Assembly (NCBI GenBank): GCA_902490055.1
Contig: CABUCP010000187.1
Location: 1-6,531, forward strand
Length of the DNA stretch: 6,531 nucleotides
From: an uncultured Klebsiella sp.
Lineage (GTDB): Bacteria > Pseudomonadota > Gammaproteobacteria > Enterobacterales > Enterobacteriaceae
Direction of reading: 5' to 3'
Below the pieces are notes generated by a model. The model worked only from the letters and a program-made list of their open reading frames with translations, searched no databases and had not been told where the DNA came from. Positions 1-6,041 of the stretch are shown piece by piece. Position 1 is the first letter of the stretch. Each line of letters starts with the position of its first letter. A program made the translations under genes and the position numbers.

Positions 1-147
1 CCCTTTTTTTATCATTTTTTTGCTGAGGCAAGATGATGCCTGAATGAGTTGATGTGATTAGCCGATGATGTCCTTTCCCGTGACACTGCGCTGACTGCCG
101 GGACAACGCCTGAGCAGACAGTTAACAAGGAAAAGGAGAATAGTATT
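1..147. other. non-coding leader upstream of the chitinase gene
   Basis: No supported gene lies here. The stretch opens with two runs of seven T (4-10 and 15-21), 11 bases apart and so roughly one helical turn. The first run follows CCC at the window edge and could be the tail of an intrinsic terminator belonging to a gene just outside the window (accA by comparison with E. coli), but its stem is not visible. The heptamer GATGATG occurs twice (32-38 and 64-70), exactly 32 bases apart. The leader ends with AAGGAG at 133-138, nine bases before the chitinase ATG. I could not find a -35/-10 pair good enough to call a promoter. Confidence 0.5.
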
Positions 148-1959
148 ATGGCAATGCATAAAGCCGTCGCCTTAAGCGCCGTGGCCGCAGGGATCATGTT
201 AAGTCTGGGCGCCGCACAGGCCGCGCCGCTGCTCAGTGCGACTGACGCGACAACCATTACCGCCAGCGAGCTGGCGGCAAAAGAAAAAGCGCTAACCGAT
301 TTCCCGCTGATGGAGGCGGTGAAGTCTTCTATTCACACCCTCGATAACGCCGAAGTCGAACTGATTGAACCCGGCCGGGCAGCGAATCCGGAAAACGTTA
401 AACGCGTTGAAGGTATGCTAAGCGAACAGGACTGGGATTATCTGTTCCCGATGCGCGCGCCGGAATACACCTACAGCAACTTCCTGAAGGCAATCGGCAA
501 GTTCCCGGCCGTGTGCGGCGCCTACAGCGATGGCCGCGATAGCGATGCCATCTGCCGTAAATCGCTGGCCACTATGTTTGCCCACTTTGCCCAGGAAACC
601 GGCGGCCATGAAAGCTGGCGCGATATCCCGGAATGGCGTCAGGCGCTGGTCTATCTGCGTGAGGTGGGTTGGGTTGAAGGCCAGAAAGGCGGTTATAACG
701 GTGAGTGTAACCCGGATATCTGGCAGGGACAGACCTGGCCTTGCGGCAAAGATAAAGACGGCGACTACCTGAGCTACTTTGGTCGCGGTGCGAAACAGCT
801 TTCTTATAACTACAACTATGGTCCGTTCTCTGATGCGATGTACGGCGGTGATGTTCGTCCGCTGCTGGATAAACCTGAGCTGGTGGCGGATACCTGGATG
901 AACCTCGCCAGCGCCGTGTTCTTCTTTGTCTATCCGCAGCCGCCAAAACCCTCCATGCTGCACGTTATCGACGGTACCTGGGTACCGAACGATCATGATA
1001 AAGCGAATGGGCTGGTGGAAGGCTTTGGGGTAACGATTCAGATTATTAACGGCGGCGTTGAGTGCGGAGGGGCGACAGAGAATGCGCAGTCGCTGAACCG
1101 TATTGCCTATTACAAAGAGTTTGCAAACTACCTGAAAGTACCGATTGCTGATGACGAAGTTCTTGGCTGCAAGAACATGAAGCAGTTTGACGAAGGCGGC
1201 GCGGGCGCATTGCCGATTTACTGGGAAGAAGATTGGGGATGGAGCGCAGATACCGCCGATGGTAAAACGAATGCTTGTCAACTGGTGGGCTACCAGACTC
1301 CATATACAGCCTTTAAAGAAGGCGACTATGCAAAATGCGTCCAGAGCCATTTCAACGTGAATGTTGTCGATGACAGCGGCCAGGCTGAGGATTCAGCAAC
1401 GGATACCACTCCTGCGACGCCTGACGATACCACACCAGCGCCGGCGGCTAACGTCGCGCCGGTTGCGCGTATCGCCGGCCCGATCGGCGCCGTTGAAGCG
1501 GGTAGCCAGGTCTCGCTGAGCGCGGAAGCCTCTACTGATGCGAACGGCGATAAACTGAGCTACAGCTGGATGTCGCAAGATGGACAAACGTTAAGCGGTG
1601 AAGATAAAGCGGTTATCACCTTTAGCGCGCCGGAAAGCGACAAAGATGCTCAGTACGTCGTGAGCCTGACCGTCAGCGATGGTAGCTTATCCAGCACCAC
1701 CACCTACACGTTGAATGTGAAGGCGAAAGCGGCGGCAGATGAGGCTGCGGATGAAGCAACCGACGGCAGCGATAGCGGCGCCATCAGCTACCCGGCCTGG
1801 AGCACCAGCCAAACCTGGAAACCGGGCGATATCGTTAATAACCACGGCGCGCTGTACCAGTGTAATCCGCTGCCGACAGGCGCCTGGTGTAACGTTGCTC
1901 CAACCTACTATGAACCGGGCGTCGGCCTGGCCTGGGGTGATGCGTGGAAGGCGCTGTAA
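148..1959 (+). CDS. secreted family-19 chitinase with PKD and C-terminal chitin-binding domain
   Basis: This 603-residue protein is predicted to hydrolyse beta-1,4-N-acetylglucosamine linkages in chitin outside the cytoplasm. A Sec signal peptide is clear: a Lys at residue 5, a hydrophobic Ala/Leu/Val core, and likely cleavage after AQA (residue 25). Residues 26 to about 86 are an unassigned extension. The GH19 domain spans about 87-341, with FAHFAQETGGH (144-154; E150 the likely general acid), E172 as candidate second carboxylate 22 residues later, the substrate-cleft motif YFGRGAKQLSYNYNYG (210-225), PQPPKPS (263-269) and IINGGVECG (299-307). A spacer with C377 and C397 follows, then a DTTP-rich acidic linker (about 408-434), a PKD-like Ig domain (about 435-527, with the D464/NGD turn and W474), a second Ala/Asp/Glu linker (528-545) and a CBM5/12 domain (548-603; W551, W557, Y570, W580, W596, W600, with C572/C581 able to form a disulfide). 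The start is ATG 148, nine bases after AAGGAG; ATG 154 is less well spaced. Type II secretion across the outer membrane is plausible but is inference. The GH19 call is strong; the physiological target (fungal, insect or other chitin) is unknown. Confidence 0.93.
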   Translation: MAMHKAVALSAVAAGIMLSLGAAQAAPLLSATDATTITASELAAKEKALTDFPLMEAVKSSIHTLDNAEVELIEPGRAANPENVKRVEGMLSEQDWDYLFPMRAPEYTYSNFLKAIGKFPAVCGAYSDGRDSDAICRKSLATMFAHFAQETGGHESWRDIPEWRQALVYLREVGWVEGQKGGYNGECNPDIWQGQTWPCGKDKDGDYLSYFGRGAKQLSYNYNYGPFSDAMYGGDVRPLLDKPELVADTWMNLASAVFFFVYPQPPKPSMLHVIDGTWVPNDHDKANGLVEGFGVTIQIINGGVECGGATENAQSLNRIAYYKEFANYLKVPIADDEVLGCKNMKQFDEGGAGALPIYWEEDWGWSADTADGKTNACQLVGYQTPYTAFKEGDYAKCVQSHFNVNVVDDSGQAEDSATDTTPATPDDTTPAPAANVAPVARIAGPIGAVEAGSQVSLSAEASTDANGDKLSYSWMSQDGQTLSGEDKAVITFSAPESDKDAQYVVSLTVSDGSLSSTTTYTLNVKAKAAADEAADEATDGSDSGAISYPAWSTSQTWKPGDIVNNHGALYQCNPLPTGAWCNVAPTYYEPGVGLAWGDAWKAL

Positions 1960-1968
1960 TCATCGCTT

Positions 1969-1977
1969 TGCTATGAT
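1969..1977 (+). promoter_or_regulatory. candidate extended -10 promoter P1 for ldcC, sigma-S-like
   Basis: TGC followed by TATGAT (five of six matches to TATAAT) gives an extended -10 with a C just before the hexamer, a feature favoured by sigma-S. No good -35 is visible at 16-18 bases upstream, where the sequence is the end of the chitinase gene. Transcription would begin near 1984 and give an ldcC leader of about 75 bases containing the large palindrome. From memory, E. coli ldcC has been reported as RpoS-dependent, which would fit. This is a candidate only. Confidence 0.35.
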
Positions 1978-1995
1978 TCAGGACTAAGATAAATC

Positions 1996-2016
1996 CGCCA
2001 GTGCTAAGCACTGGCG
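1996..2016. repeat. perfect 21-base palindrome in the chitinase-ldcC gap
   Basis: The left arm CGCCAGTGCT (1996-2005) and right arm AGCACTGGCG (2007-2016) are exact reverse complements around a single central A. As RNA this folds to a nine-pair stem with a UAA loop. The bases after it (CGATTGATATT) do not form a U-tract, so it is not a canonical intrinsic terminator for the chitinase transcript. On the other strand the following sequence is GGATTTATC, also poor. Alternatives are a dimeric-regulator operator, a 3'-end-stabilising hairpin, or a hairpin in the ldcC leader. The inverted repeat is seen directly; its role is open. Confidence 0.85.
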
Positions 2017-2020
2017 CGAT

Positions 2021-2029
2021 TGATATTAT
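2021..2029 (+). promoter_or_regulatory. candidate extended -10 promoter P2 for ldcC
   Basis: TGA followed by TATTAT is an extended -10 with five of six matches to TATAAT. The positions where a -35 would sit (about 2000-2007) fall inside the 21-base palindrome and do not resemble TTGACA. Transcription would start near 2036 and leave a leader of about 24 bases. If this is the real promoter, a protein bound to the palindrome would overlap RNA polymerase contacts. This site and the upstream candidate at 1969-1977 may be alternatives or both be used. Confidence 0.35.
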
Positions 2030-2031
2030 GC

Positions 2032-2044
2032 TTACCTTAGGTAA
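2032..2044. repeat. 13-base palindrome just upstream of the ldcC ribosome binding site
   Basis: TTACCT (2032-2037) and AGGTAA (2039-2044) are exact reverse complements around a central T. The element ends four bases before the AGGAGG of ldcC. The arms are short and AT-rich, so an RNA hairpin would be weak; as DNA it could be a binding half of a regulator site near a start of transcription at about 2036. Chance occurrence is possible. Confidence 0.6.
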
Positions 2045-2059
2045 ATCCAGGAGGAAAGC

Positions 2060-4198
2060 GTGAATATCATCGCCATCATGGGGCCACACGGCGTCTACCA
2101 CAAAGACGAACCGATCAAAGAGCTGGAAGCCGCGCTGCAGAAGAAAGGATTCCAGACTATCTGGCCGCAAAACAGCGCCGACCTGCTGCAGTTTATCGAA
2201 CACAACCCGCGGATCTGCGGGGTAATCTTCGACTGGGATGAACACAGCGTTGATTTATGCAGCGATATTAACCGCCTGAACGAATACCTGCCGCTGTATG
2301 CCTTTATCAATACGCATTCGACGATGGACGTTAGCAGTCAGGATCTACGTATGGCGCTGTGGTTCTTCGAATATGCGTTAGGGCTGGCGGAAGATATCGC
2401 GACGCGTATTCGCCAGTACACCGATGAATATCTGGATAACATCACGCCGCCATTTACCAAAGCGTTGTTCAATTACGTACAGGAAGGCAAATATACCTTC
2501 TGTACTCCCGGCCATATGGGCGGCTCCGCCTATCAGAAAAGCCCGGTTGGCTGCCTGTTTTATGATTTCTTCGGCGGTAATACGCTCAAGGCCGATGTTT
2601 CGATTTCCGTGACCGAACTGGGATCGCTGCTCGACCATACAGGCCCGCACCTTGAAGCCGAAGAGTATATTGCCCGCGCCTTTGGCGCCGAGCAAAGTTA
2701 CATGGTGACTAACGGCACCTCTACCTCGAATAAAATTGTCGGCATGTATTCAGCGCCTGCCGGCAGCACGCTTCTGATTGACCGCAACTGCCATAAATCG
2801 CTGGCGCATCTGCTGATGATGAGCGATGTCGTGCCGCTATGGTTGAAACCCACGCGCAATGCGCTGGGGATCCTCGGTGGGATACCTAAACGAGAATTTA
2901 CCCACGATAGCATCGAGGGCAAAGTTGCGGCGACCGGCGGCGCTCAGTGGCCGGTGCATGCGGTGATCACCAACTCTACCTATGACGGTCTGCTGTATAA
3001 CACCACCTGGATTAAGCAGACCCTCGACGTACCGTCGATTCACTTTGATTCCGCCTGGGTGCCCTATACCCACTTCCACCCGATCTATCAGGGAAAAAGC
3101 GGCATGAGCGGCGATCGCGTGCCGGGGAAGGTTATTTTTGAAACTCAGTCGACGCATAAGATGCTGGCGGCGCTGTCGCAGGCCTCGCTGATTCATATTA
3201 AAGGCAGCTACGATGAAGATACCTTCAACGAAGCCTTTATGATGCATACCTCGACCTCGCCGAGTTATCCGATTGTCGCCTCGATAGAAACCGCGGCGGC
3301 GATGCTGCGCGGGAATTCCGGAAAGCGCCTGATACAGCGTTCCATCGAGCGCGCGCTACACTTCCGTAAAGAGGTGCAGCGCCTGCGCGAAGAGTCCGAC
3401 AGCTGGTTCTTTGATATCTGGCAACCGGAAGAGGTTGAAGAGGCGCAGTGCTGGCCGGTCTCGCCGGGAGACGCGTGGCACGGTTTCAAGGACGCCGATG
3501 CCGATCATATGTTCCTCGATCCAGTCAAGGTAACCATTCTCACTCCGGGAATGGACGAGCAGGGCAATATGGCTGATGAAGGGATCCCGGCAGCGCTGGT
3601 GGCTAAATTCCTCGACGAGCGCGGCGTGGTGGTGGAGAAGACTGGGCCGTACAATCTGCTGTTCCTGTTCAGTATCGGTATTGATAAAACCCGGGCGATG
3701 GGGCTGCTGCGCGGGCTGACCGAGTTTAAACGCGCTTACGATCTCAACCTGCGGGTGAAGAATATGTTGCCGGATCTCTACGCTGAGGATCCAGACTTCT
3801 ATCGCAATATGCGTATTCAGGATTTGGCGCAGGGGATCCACCGCTTGATCCGCCAGCATCAGCTATCGCAACTGATGCTCAGCGCTTTCGATGTGCTGCC
3901 GGAGATGAAAATGACGCCGCATCAGGCCTGGCAGCGGCAGATTAAAGGGGAGGTTGAAACCATTGAACTGGAAAATCTGGTTGGGCGTATTTCAGCAAAT
4001 ATGATCCTGCCCTATCCGCCCGGCGTGCCGCTGTTGATGCCGGGAGAGATGATCACCGAAGAGAGCCGCGCGGTGCTCGATTTCCTGCTGATGCTCTGCT
4101 CTATTGGTCGTCATTATCCCGGCTTTGAGACCGATATTCACGGGGCGAAGCGCGACGAAGACGGCGTGTATCGGGTACGAGTCTTAAAAAATAATTAG
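2060..4198 (+). CDS. ldcC: lysine decarboxylase, constitutive type (LdcC)
   Basis: A cytoplasmic PLP-dependent enzyme converting L-lysine to cadaverine and CO2. The length of 712 residues matches the family (E. coli LdcC 713, CadA 715). Order: N-terminal wing domain of response-regulator/flavodoxin fold (about 1-129), linker, large PLP domain (about 184-417), small domain and C-terminal domain (about 564-712). PLP residues are visible: S221/T222 in TNGTSTSNK, H245 in DRNCHKS, D330 in HFDSAW, and the Schiff-base lysine K367 in STHKMLAAL. R97, R206 and R565, which I recall as part of the ppGpp site of inducible LdcI, are present. The C-terminal strand carries K697 (HGAKRDEDG), where CadA has Tyr; this marks the LdcC branch, which does not bind the RavA ATPase. 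No cadB-like antiporter gene adjoins it. The start is GTG 2060, five bases after AGGAGG (2049-2054). It is followed after 62 bases by yaeR on the same strand. Confidence 0.97.
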   Translation: MNIIAIMGPHGVYHKDEPIKELEAALQKKGFQTIWPQNSADLLQFIEHNPRICGVIFDWDEHSVDLCSDINRLNEYLPLYAFINTHSTMDVSSQDLRMALWFFEYALGLAEDIATRIRQYTDEYLDNITPPFTKALFNYVQEGKYTFCTPGHMGGSAYQKSPVGCLFYDFFGGNTLKADVSISVTELGSLLDHTGPHLEAEEYIARAFGAEQSYMVTNGTSTSNKIVGMYSAPAGSTLLIDRNCHKSLAHLLMMSDVVPLWLKPTRNALGILGGIPKREFTHDSIEGKVAATGGAQWPVHAVITNSTYDGLLYNTTWIKQTLDVPSIHFDSAWVPYTHFHPIYQGKSGMSGDRVPGKVIFETQSTHKMLAALSQASLIHIKGSYDEDTFNEAFMMHTSTSPSYPIVASIETAAAMLRGNSGKRLIQRSIERALHFRKEVQRLREESDSWFFDIWQPEEVEEAQCWPVSPGDAWHGFKDADADHMFLDPVKVTILTPGMDEQGNMADEGIPAALVAKFLDERGVVVEKTGPYNLLFLFSIGIDKTRAMGLLRGLTEFKRAYDLNLRVKNMLPDLYAEDPDFYRNMRIQDLAQGIHRLIRQHQLSQLMLSAFDVLPEMKMTPHQAWQRQIKGEVETIELENLVGRISANMILPYPPGVPLLMPGEMITEESRAVLDFLLMLCSIGRHYPGFETDIHGAKRDEDGVYRVRVLKNN

Positions 4199-4201
4199 GG
4201 G

Positions 4202-4226
4202 CTTGCGCCGCGACGTTCGGCGCGGG
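4202..4226 (+). repeat. GC-rich hairpin after the ldcC stop codon
   Basis: GCGCCG (4205-4210) pairs with CGGCGC (4218-4223) across a seven-base loop, and the stem extends outward by two G-U pairs and one C-G pair (4202-4204 with 4224-4226). No T-run follows, so it is unlikely to be an efficient intrinsic terminator. Partial attenuation, or protection of the ldcC 3' end within a longer ldcC-yaeR-tilS transcript, is more likely. The pairing is seen; the function is inferred. Confidence 0.55.
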
Positions 4227-4240
4227 TAACGTGTTGGGCT
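4218..4240 (+). repeat. degenerate 23-base intergenic element, copy 1
   Basis: This segment matches 18 of 23 bases, without gaps, to the segment at 4668-4690 in the next intergenic gap, in the same orientation. Shared cores are GTAACGTG and GGGCT. In this copy the outer arms are less complementary than in copy 2, so it looks decayed. Its left end overlaps the ldcC-end hairpin. It may be a remnant of a REP-like palindromic element, although I cannot match it confidently to a known REP consensus. Confidence 0.5.
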
Positions 4241-4260
4241 TCAACAGGAGGAGAACAACC

Positions 4261-4650
4261 ATGCTGGGATTAAAACGGGTTCACCATATTGCCATCATCG
4301 CGACAGACTACGCGAAGAGCAAAGCGTTCTATTGCGATATCCTCGGTTTTACGTTGCAGAGCGAGTTCTACCGCGCCGAGCGTGACTCGTGGAAAGGCGA
4401 TCTGGCGCTGAACGGCGAATATGTTATCGAGCTGTTCTCGTTTCCGTTTCCTCCTGCGCGTCCAAGCCGCCCGGAAGCCTGCGGCCTGCGTCATCTGGCG
4501 TTTAGCGTTGACGATATCGATGCCGCGGTGGCGCACCTACAGGCGCACGGCGTCACCTGCGAAGCTATTCGCATCGACCCGTTTACCGATAAGCGCTTCA
4601 CCTTTTTCAACGATCCCGACGGCCTGCCGCTGGAGATTTACCAACAGTAA
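4261..4650 (+). CDS. yaeR: YaeR-type VOC (glyoxalase I-like) metalloprotein
   Basis: A 129-residue single-domain cytoplasmic protein of the vicinal oxygen chelate fold, the same length as E. coli YaeR as I recall it. It contains two beta-alpha-beta-beta-beta modules: residues about 5-60 (VHHIAIIATD, then SKAFYCDILGF) and about 75-127 (LRHLAFSVDDIDAAVAHL, then FFNDPDGLPLEIYQQ). Aligning with E. coli GloA puts the four metal ligands at H9, E57, H78 and E125, all present, so it should bind a divalent metal. Activity on methylglyoxal-glutathione has not, to my knowledge, been firmly assigned to this subfamily; the substrate is unknown. The start is ATG 4261, nine bases after a strong AGGAGG (4246-4251). 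An in-frame GTG at 4231 would add ten residues but has no ribosome binding site and falls inside the repeated intergenic element. It lies between ldcC and tilS on one strand, probably as part of an operon. Confidence 0.93.
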   Translation: MLGLKRVHHIAIIATDYAKSKAFYCDILGFTLQSEFYRAERDSWKGDLALNGEYVIELFSFPFPPARPSRPEACGLRHLAFSVDDIDAAVAHLQAHGVTCEAIRIDPFTDKRFTFFNDPDGLPLEIYQQ

Positions 4651-4664
4651 TACTTGCCAGATCC

Positions 4665-4690
4665 AGCCCGGGCGCGTAACGTGCCGGGCT
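4665..4690 (+). repeat. long inverted repeat between yaeR and tilS (hairpin)
   Basis: AGCCCGG (4665-4671) and CCGGGCT (4684-4690) are perfect complements. Inside them, CGCG (4673-4676) pairs with CGTG (4680-4683), using one G-U pair, around a TAA loop, with a single bulged G at 4672. The result is an 11-pair, very GC-rich hairpin. It is followed by ATCCCTTCC rather than a T-run. It therefore looks like a REP-like or processing/attenuation hairpin rather than a standard terminator. It lies 29 bases before the preferred tilS start. Confidence 0.7.
4668..4690 (+). repeat. degenerate 23-base intergenic element, copy 2
   Basis: This is the partner of the element at 4218-4240, with 18 of 23 identical positions in the same orientation. 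This copy forms most of the strong hairpin between yaeR and tilS, so here the palindromic character is intact. One copy in each of the two gaps around yaeR suggests a small repeated element family or an old duplication of the gap sequence. Confidence 0.5.
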
Positions 4691-4719
4691 ATCCCTTCCT
4701 GGCCTGCATATGCACGATC

Positions 4720-6021
4720 ATGACGCCTGATATTGCTTCAACGCTTCAACCACACCGTCAGTTTTTACTGGCTTTCAGCGGCGGCCTCGACTCTACCGTT
4801 TTGCTGCACCGGCTGGTGTGCTGGCGCCAGCGCGAACCAGCGCTTCAGCTGCGCGCAATTCACATTCACCACGGCCTTAGCGCTAATGCTGACCGCTGGG
4901 TCGAACACTGTCAGCAGGTTTGCCAACAGTGGCAGGTGCCGCTACAGGTGGTGCGCGTGACGCTGGCAGACGAGGGGCTGGGGATTGAAGCGCACGCGCG
5001 TCAGGCACGCTATCAGGCTTTTCGTGAGGTGCTACAGCCCGGCGAAGCGCTGGTGACGGCGCAGCACCTGGACGATCAGTGCGAAACCTTCCTGCTGGCG
5101 CTCAAGCGCGGTAGCGGGCCGACCGGGTTATCGGCCATGGCCGCCAGCGCTGATTTCGCCGCGGGCAGACTGCTGCGTCCGCTGCTTAATGAAAGTCGGG
5201 AATCGTTACATCAATGGGCGCAGACGCATCAATTGAAATGGATTGAAGACGAAAGTAATCAGGACGATGCCTACGATCGCAACTTTCTGCGTCTGCGGGT
5301 GGTGCCGCTGTTGAACGCTCGCTGGCCGCACTTTGCCGAGGCGGTCGCCCGCAGCGCCAGCCTGTGCGGAGAACAAGAACAGTTGCTCGATGAAATGCTG
5401 GCCAGCGATTTGGCCGGGCTGATGGACGAAAACGGTACGTTGGCGATCGAACCGCTGGCGGCGATGAGCGCGCCGCGCCGCGCGGCGTTATTGCGCCGCT
5501 GGCTGGCGGCTCAGCAGGCGTTGATGCCATCGCGCGATATGCCGGAGCGTATCTGGCAGGAAGTGGCGCTGGCGCGGGAAGACGCCGCGCCTTGCCTGCG
5601 CCTGGGGGATTTTGCCGTTCGACGCTACCAGCAGCGTTTGTATTGGGTGAAATTCCAGGCAAGCCTGGCGGAGCGGGAGATACCCTGGGGCGATGCGACT
5701 AAAGCGCTGACGCTACCTGAAGCGCTGGGCGAACTTGAGTTGCTTCCCGGCGGCCCGCTGCGCGCGCCGCGCGCCGATGAACCGGTATCGGTTCGTTTTC
5801 GCGCTAGCGGCAATCTGCACATTGTCGGGCGACAAGGCGGGCGAAAGCTAAAGAAAATCTGGCAAGAGCTCGCGGTTGCGCCCTGGCATCGCGACACCAC
5901 GCCGCTGTTGTTCTATGGCGAAACCTTAATCGCGGCAGCCGATGGGCTGTTTGTTACGAAAGAGGGGCAAGCACAGGAAGGCGAGGGGTTACAGCTGATA
6001 TGGCGGAAAACGGGCGGCTAA
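4720..6021 (+). CDS. tilS: tRNA(Ile)-lysidine synthetase TilS
   Basis: TilS uses ATP to adenylate C34 of the tRNA-Ile with a CAU anticodon and then attaches lysine, making lysidine so the tRNA reads AUA and is charged with isoleucine; it is normally essential. The 433-residue protein shows the PP-loop SGGLDS (20-25), then [17 protein letters not shown] (116-123), the [10 protein letters not shown] segment (174-183) and RNFLR (187-191), all in the N-terminal catalytic domain (about 1-215). A helical substrate-recognition domain follows, and a C-terminal domain with [12 protein letters not shown] (373-384) and [10 protein letters not shown]. Length agrees with E. coli TilS (432). I chose ATG 4720 because homology begins there; no clear Shine-Dalgarno precedes it. 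An in-frame TTG at 4654 would add 22 residues encoded largely by the intergenic hairpin and is unlikely. The frame is intact. It is the last gene of the ldcC-yaeR-tilS run. Confidence 0.95.
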   Translation: MTPDIASTLQPHRQFLLAFSGGLDSTVLLHRLVCWRQREPALQLRAIHIHHGLSANADRWVEHCQQVCQQWQVPLQVVRVTLADEGLGIEAHARQARYQAFREVLQPGEALVTAQHLDDQCETFLLALKRGSGPTGLSAMAASADFAAGRLLRPLLNESRESLHQWAQTHQLKWIEDESNQDDAYDRNFLRLRVVPLLNARWPHFAEAVARSASLCGEQEQLLDEMLASDLAGLMDENGTLAIEPLAAMSAPRRAALLRRWLAAQQALMPSRDMPERIWQEVALAREDAAPCLRLGDFAVRRYQQRLYWVKFQASLAEREIPWGDATKALTLPEALGELELLPGGPLRAPRADEPVSVRFRASGNLHIVGRQGGRKLKKIWQELAVAPWHRDTTPLLFYGETLIAAADGLFVTKEGQAQEGEGLQLIWRKTGG

Positions 6022-6034
6022 GCTAAGCCGCCCG
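6007..6034 (-). terminator. hairpin terminator of the yaeP-rof unit, overlapping the tilS end
   Basis: CGGGCGGCT (6011-6019) and AGCCGCCCG (6026-6034) form a perfect nine-pair GC-rich stem with a six-base loop. Read on the minus strand it begins seven bases after the rof stop codon and is followed by TTTTCC (complement of 6005-6010), a short U-tract that fits an intrinsic terminator for rof. On the plus strand the hairpin contains the tilS stop codon (6019-6021), but no T-run follows, so it is weaker for tilS. It separates two convergent genes. Confidence 0.7.
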
Positions 6035-6041
6035 GTTGGCG

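Noticed and set aside
26..41. AGGC/GCCT inverted repeat in the leader
   Set aside because: Only four pairs around an eight-base loop; expected by chance.
53..68. Possible CRP site beginning TGTGA
   Set aside because: The second half-site at the required six-base spacing is GATGA, not TCACA; a half-site alone is not enough.
49..78. TTGATG as a -35 box for the chitinase gene
   Set aside because: At 16-18 bases downstream the sequence (around CCTTTC) bears no likeness to a -10 hexamer.
418..1350. 310-codon open frame on the minus strand, antisense to the chitinase
   Set aside because: It is the reverse-strand shadow of a GC-rich gene with strong third-position bias. The translation has no recognisable motif, the start has no ribosome binding site, and the plus-strand frame carries unmistakable GH19 motifs.
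1402..1433. Direct repeat GATACCAC twice, 24 bases apart
   Set aside because: It simply encodes the repeated DTTP units of the chitinase linker and is in frame; not an independent DNA element.
3356..3859. 167-codon open frame on the minus strand inside ldcC
   Set aside because: Shadow frame over highly conserved ldcC codons, with no ribosome binding site or family features. The same applies to the minus-strand frame at 2837-3247.
4231..4260. Upstream GTG start for yaeR adding ten residues
   Set aside because: No ribosome binding site precedes it, the extra residues come from a repeated intergenic element, and ATG 4261 has a strong AGGAGG and gives the usual family length.
4654..4719. Upstream TTG start for tilS
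   Set aside because: The added 22 residues are encoded by the intergenic hairpin and do not resemble TilS N-termini; no ribosome binding site is placed for it.
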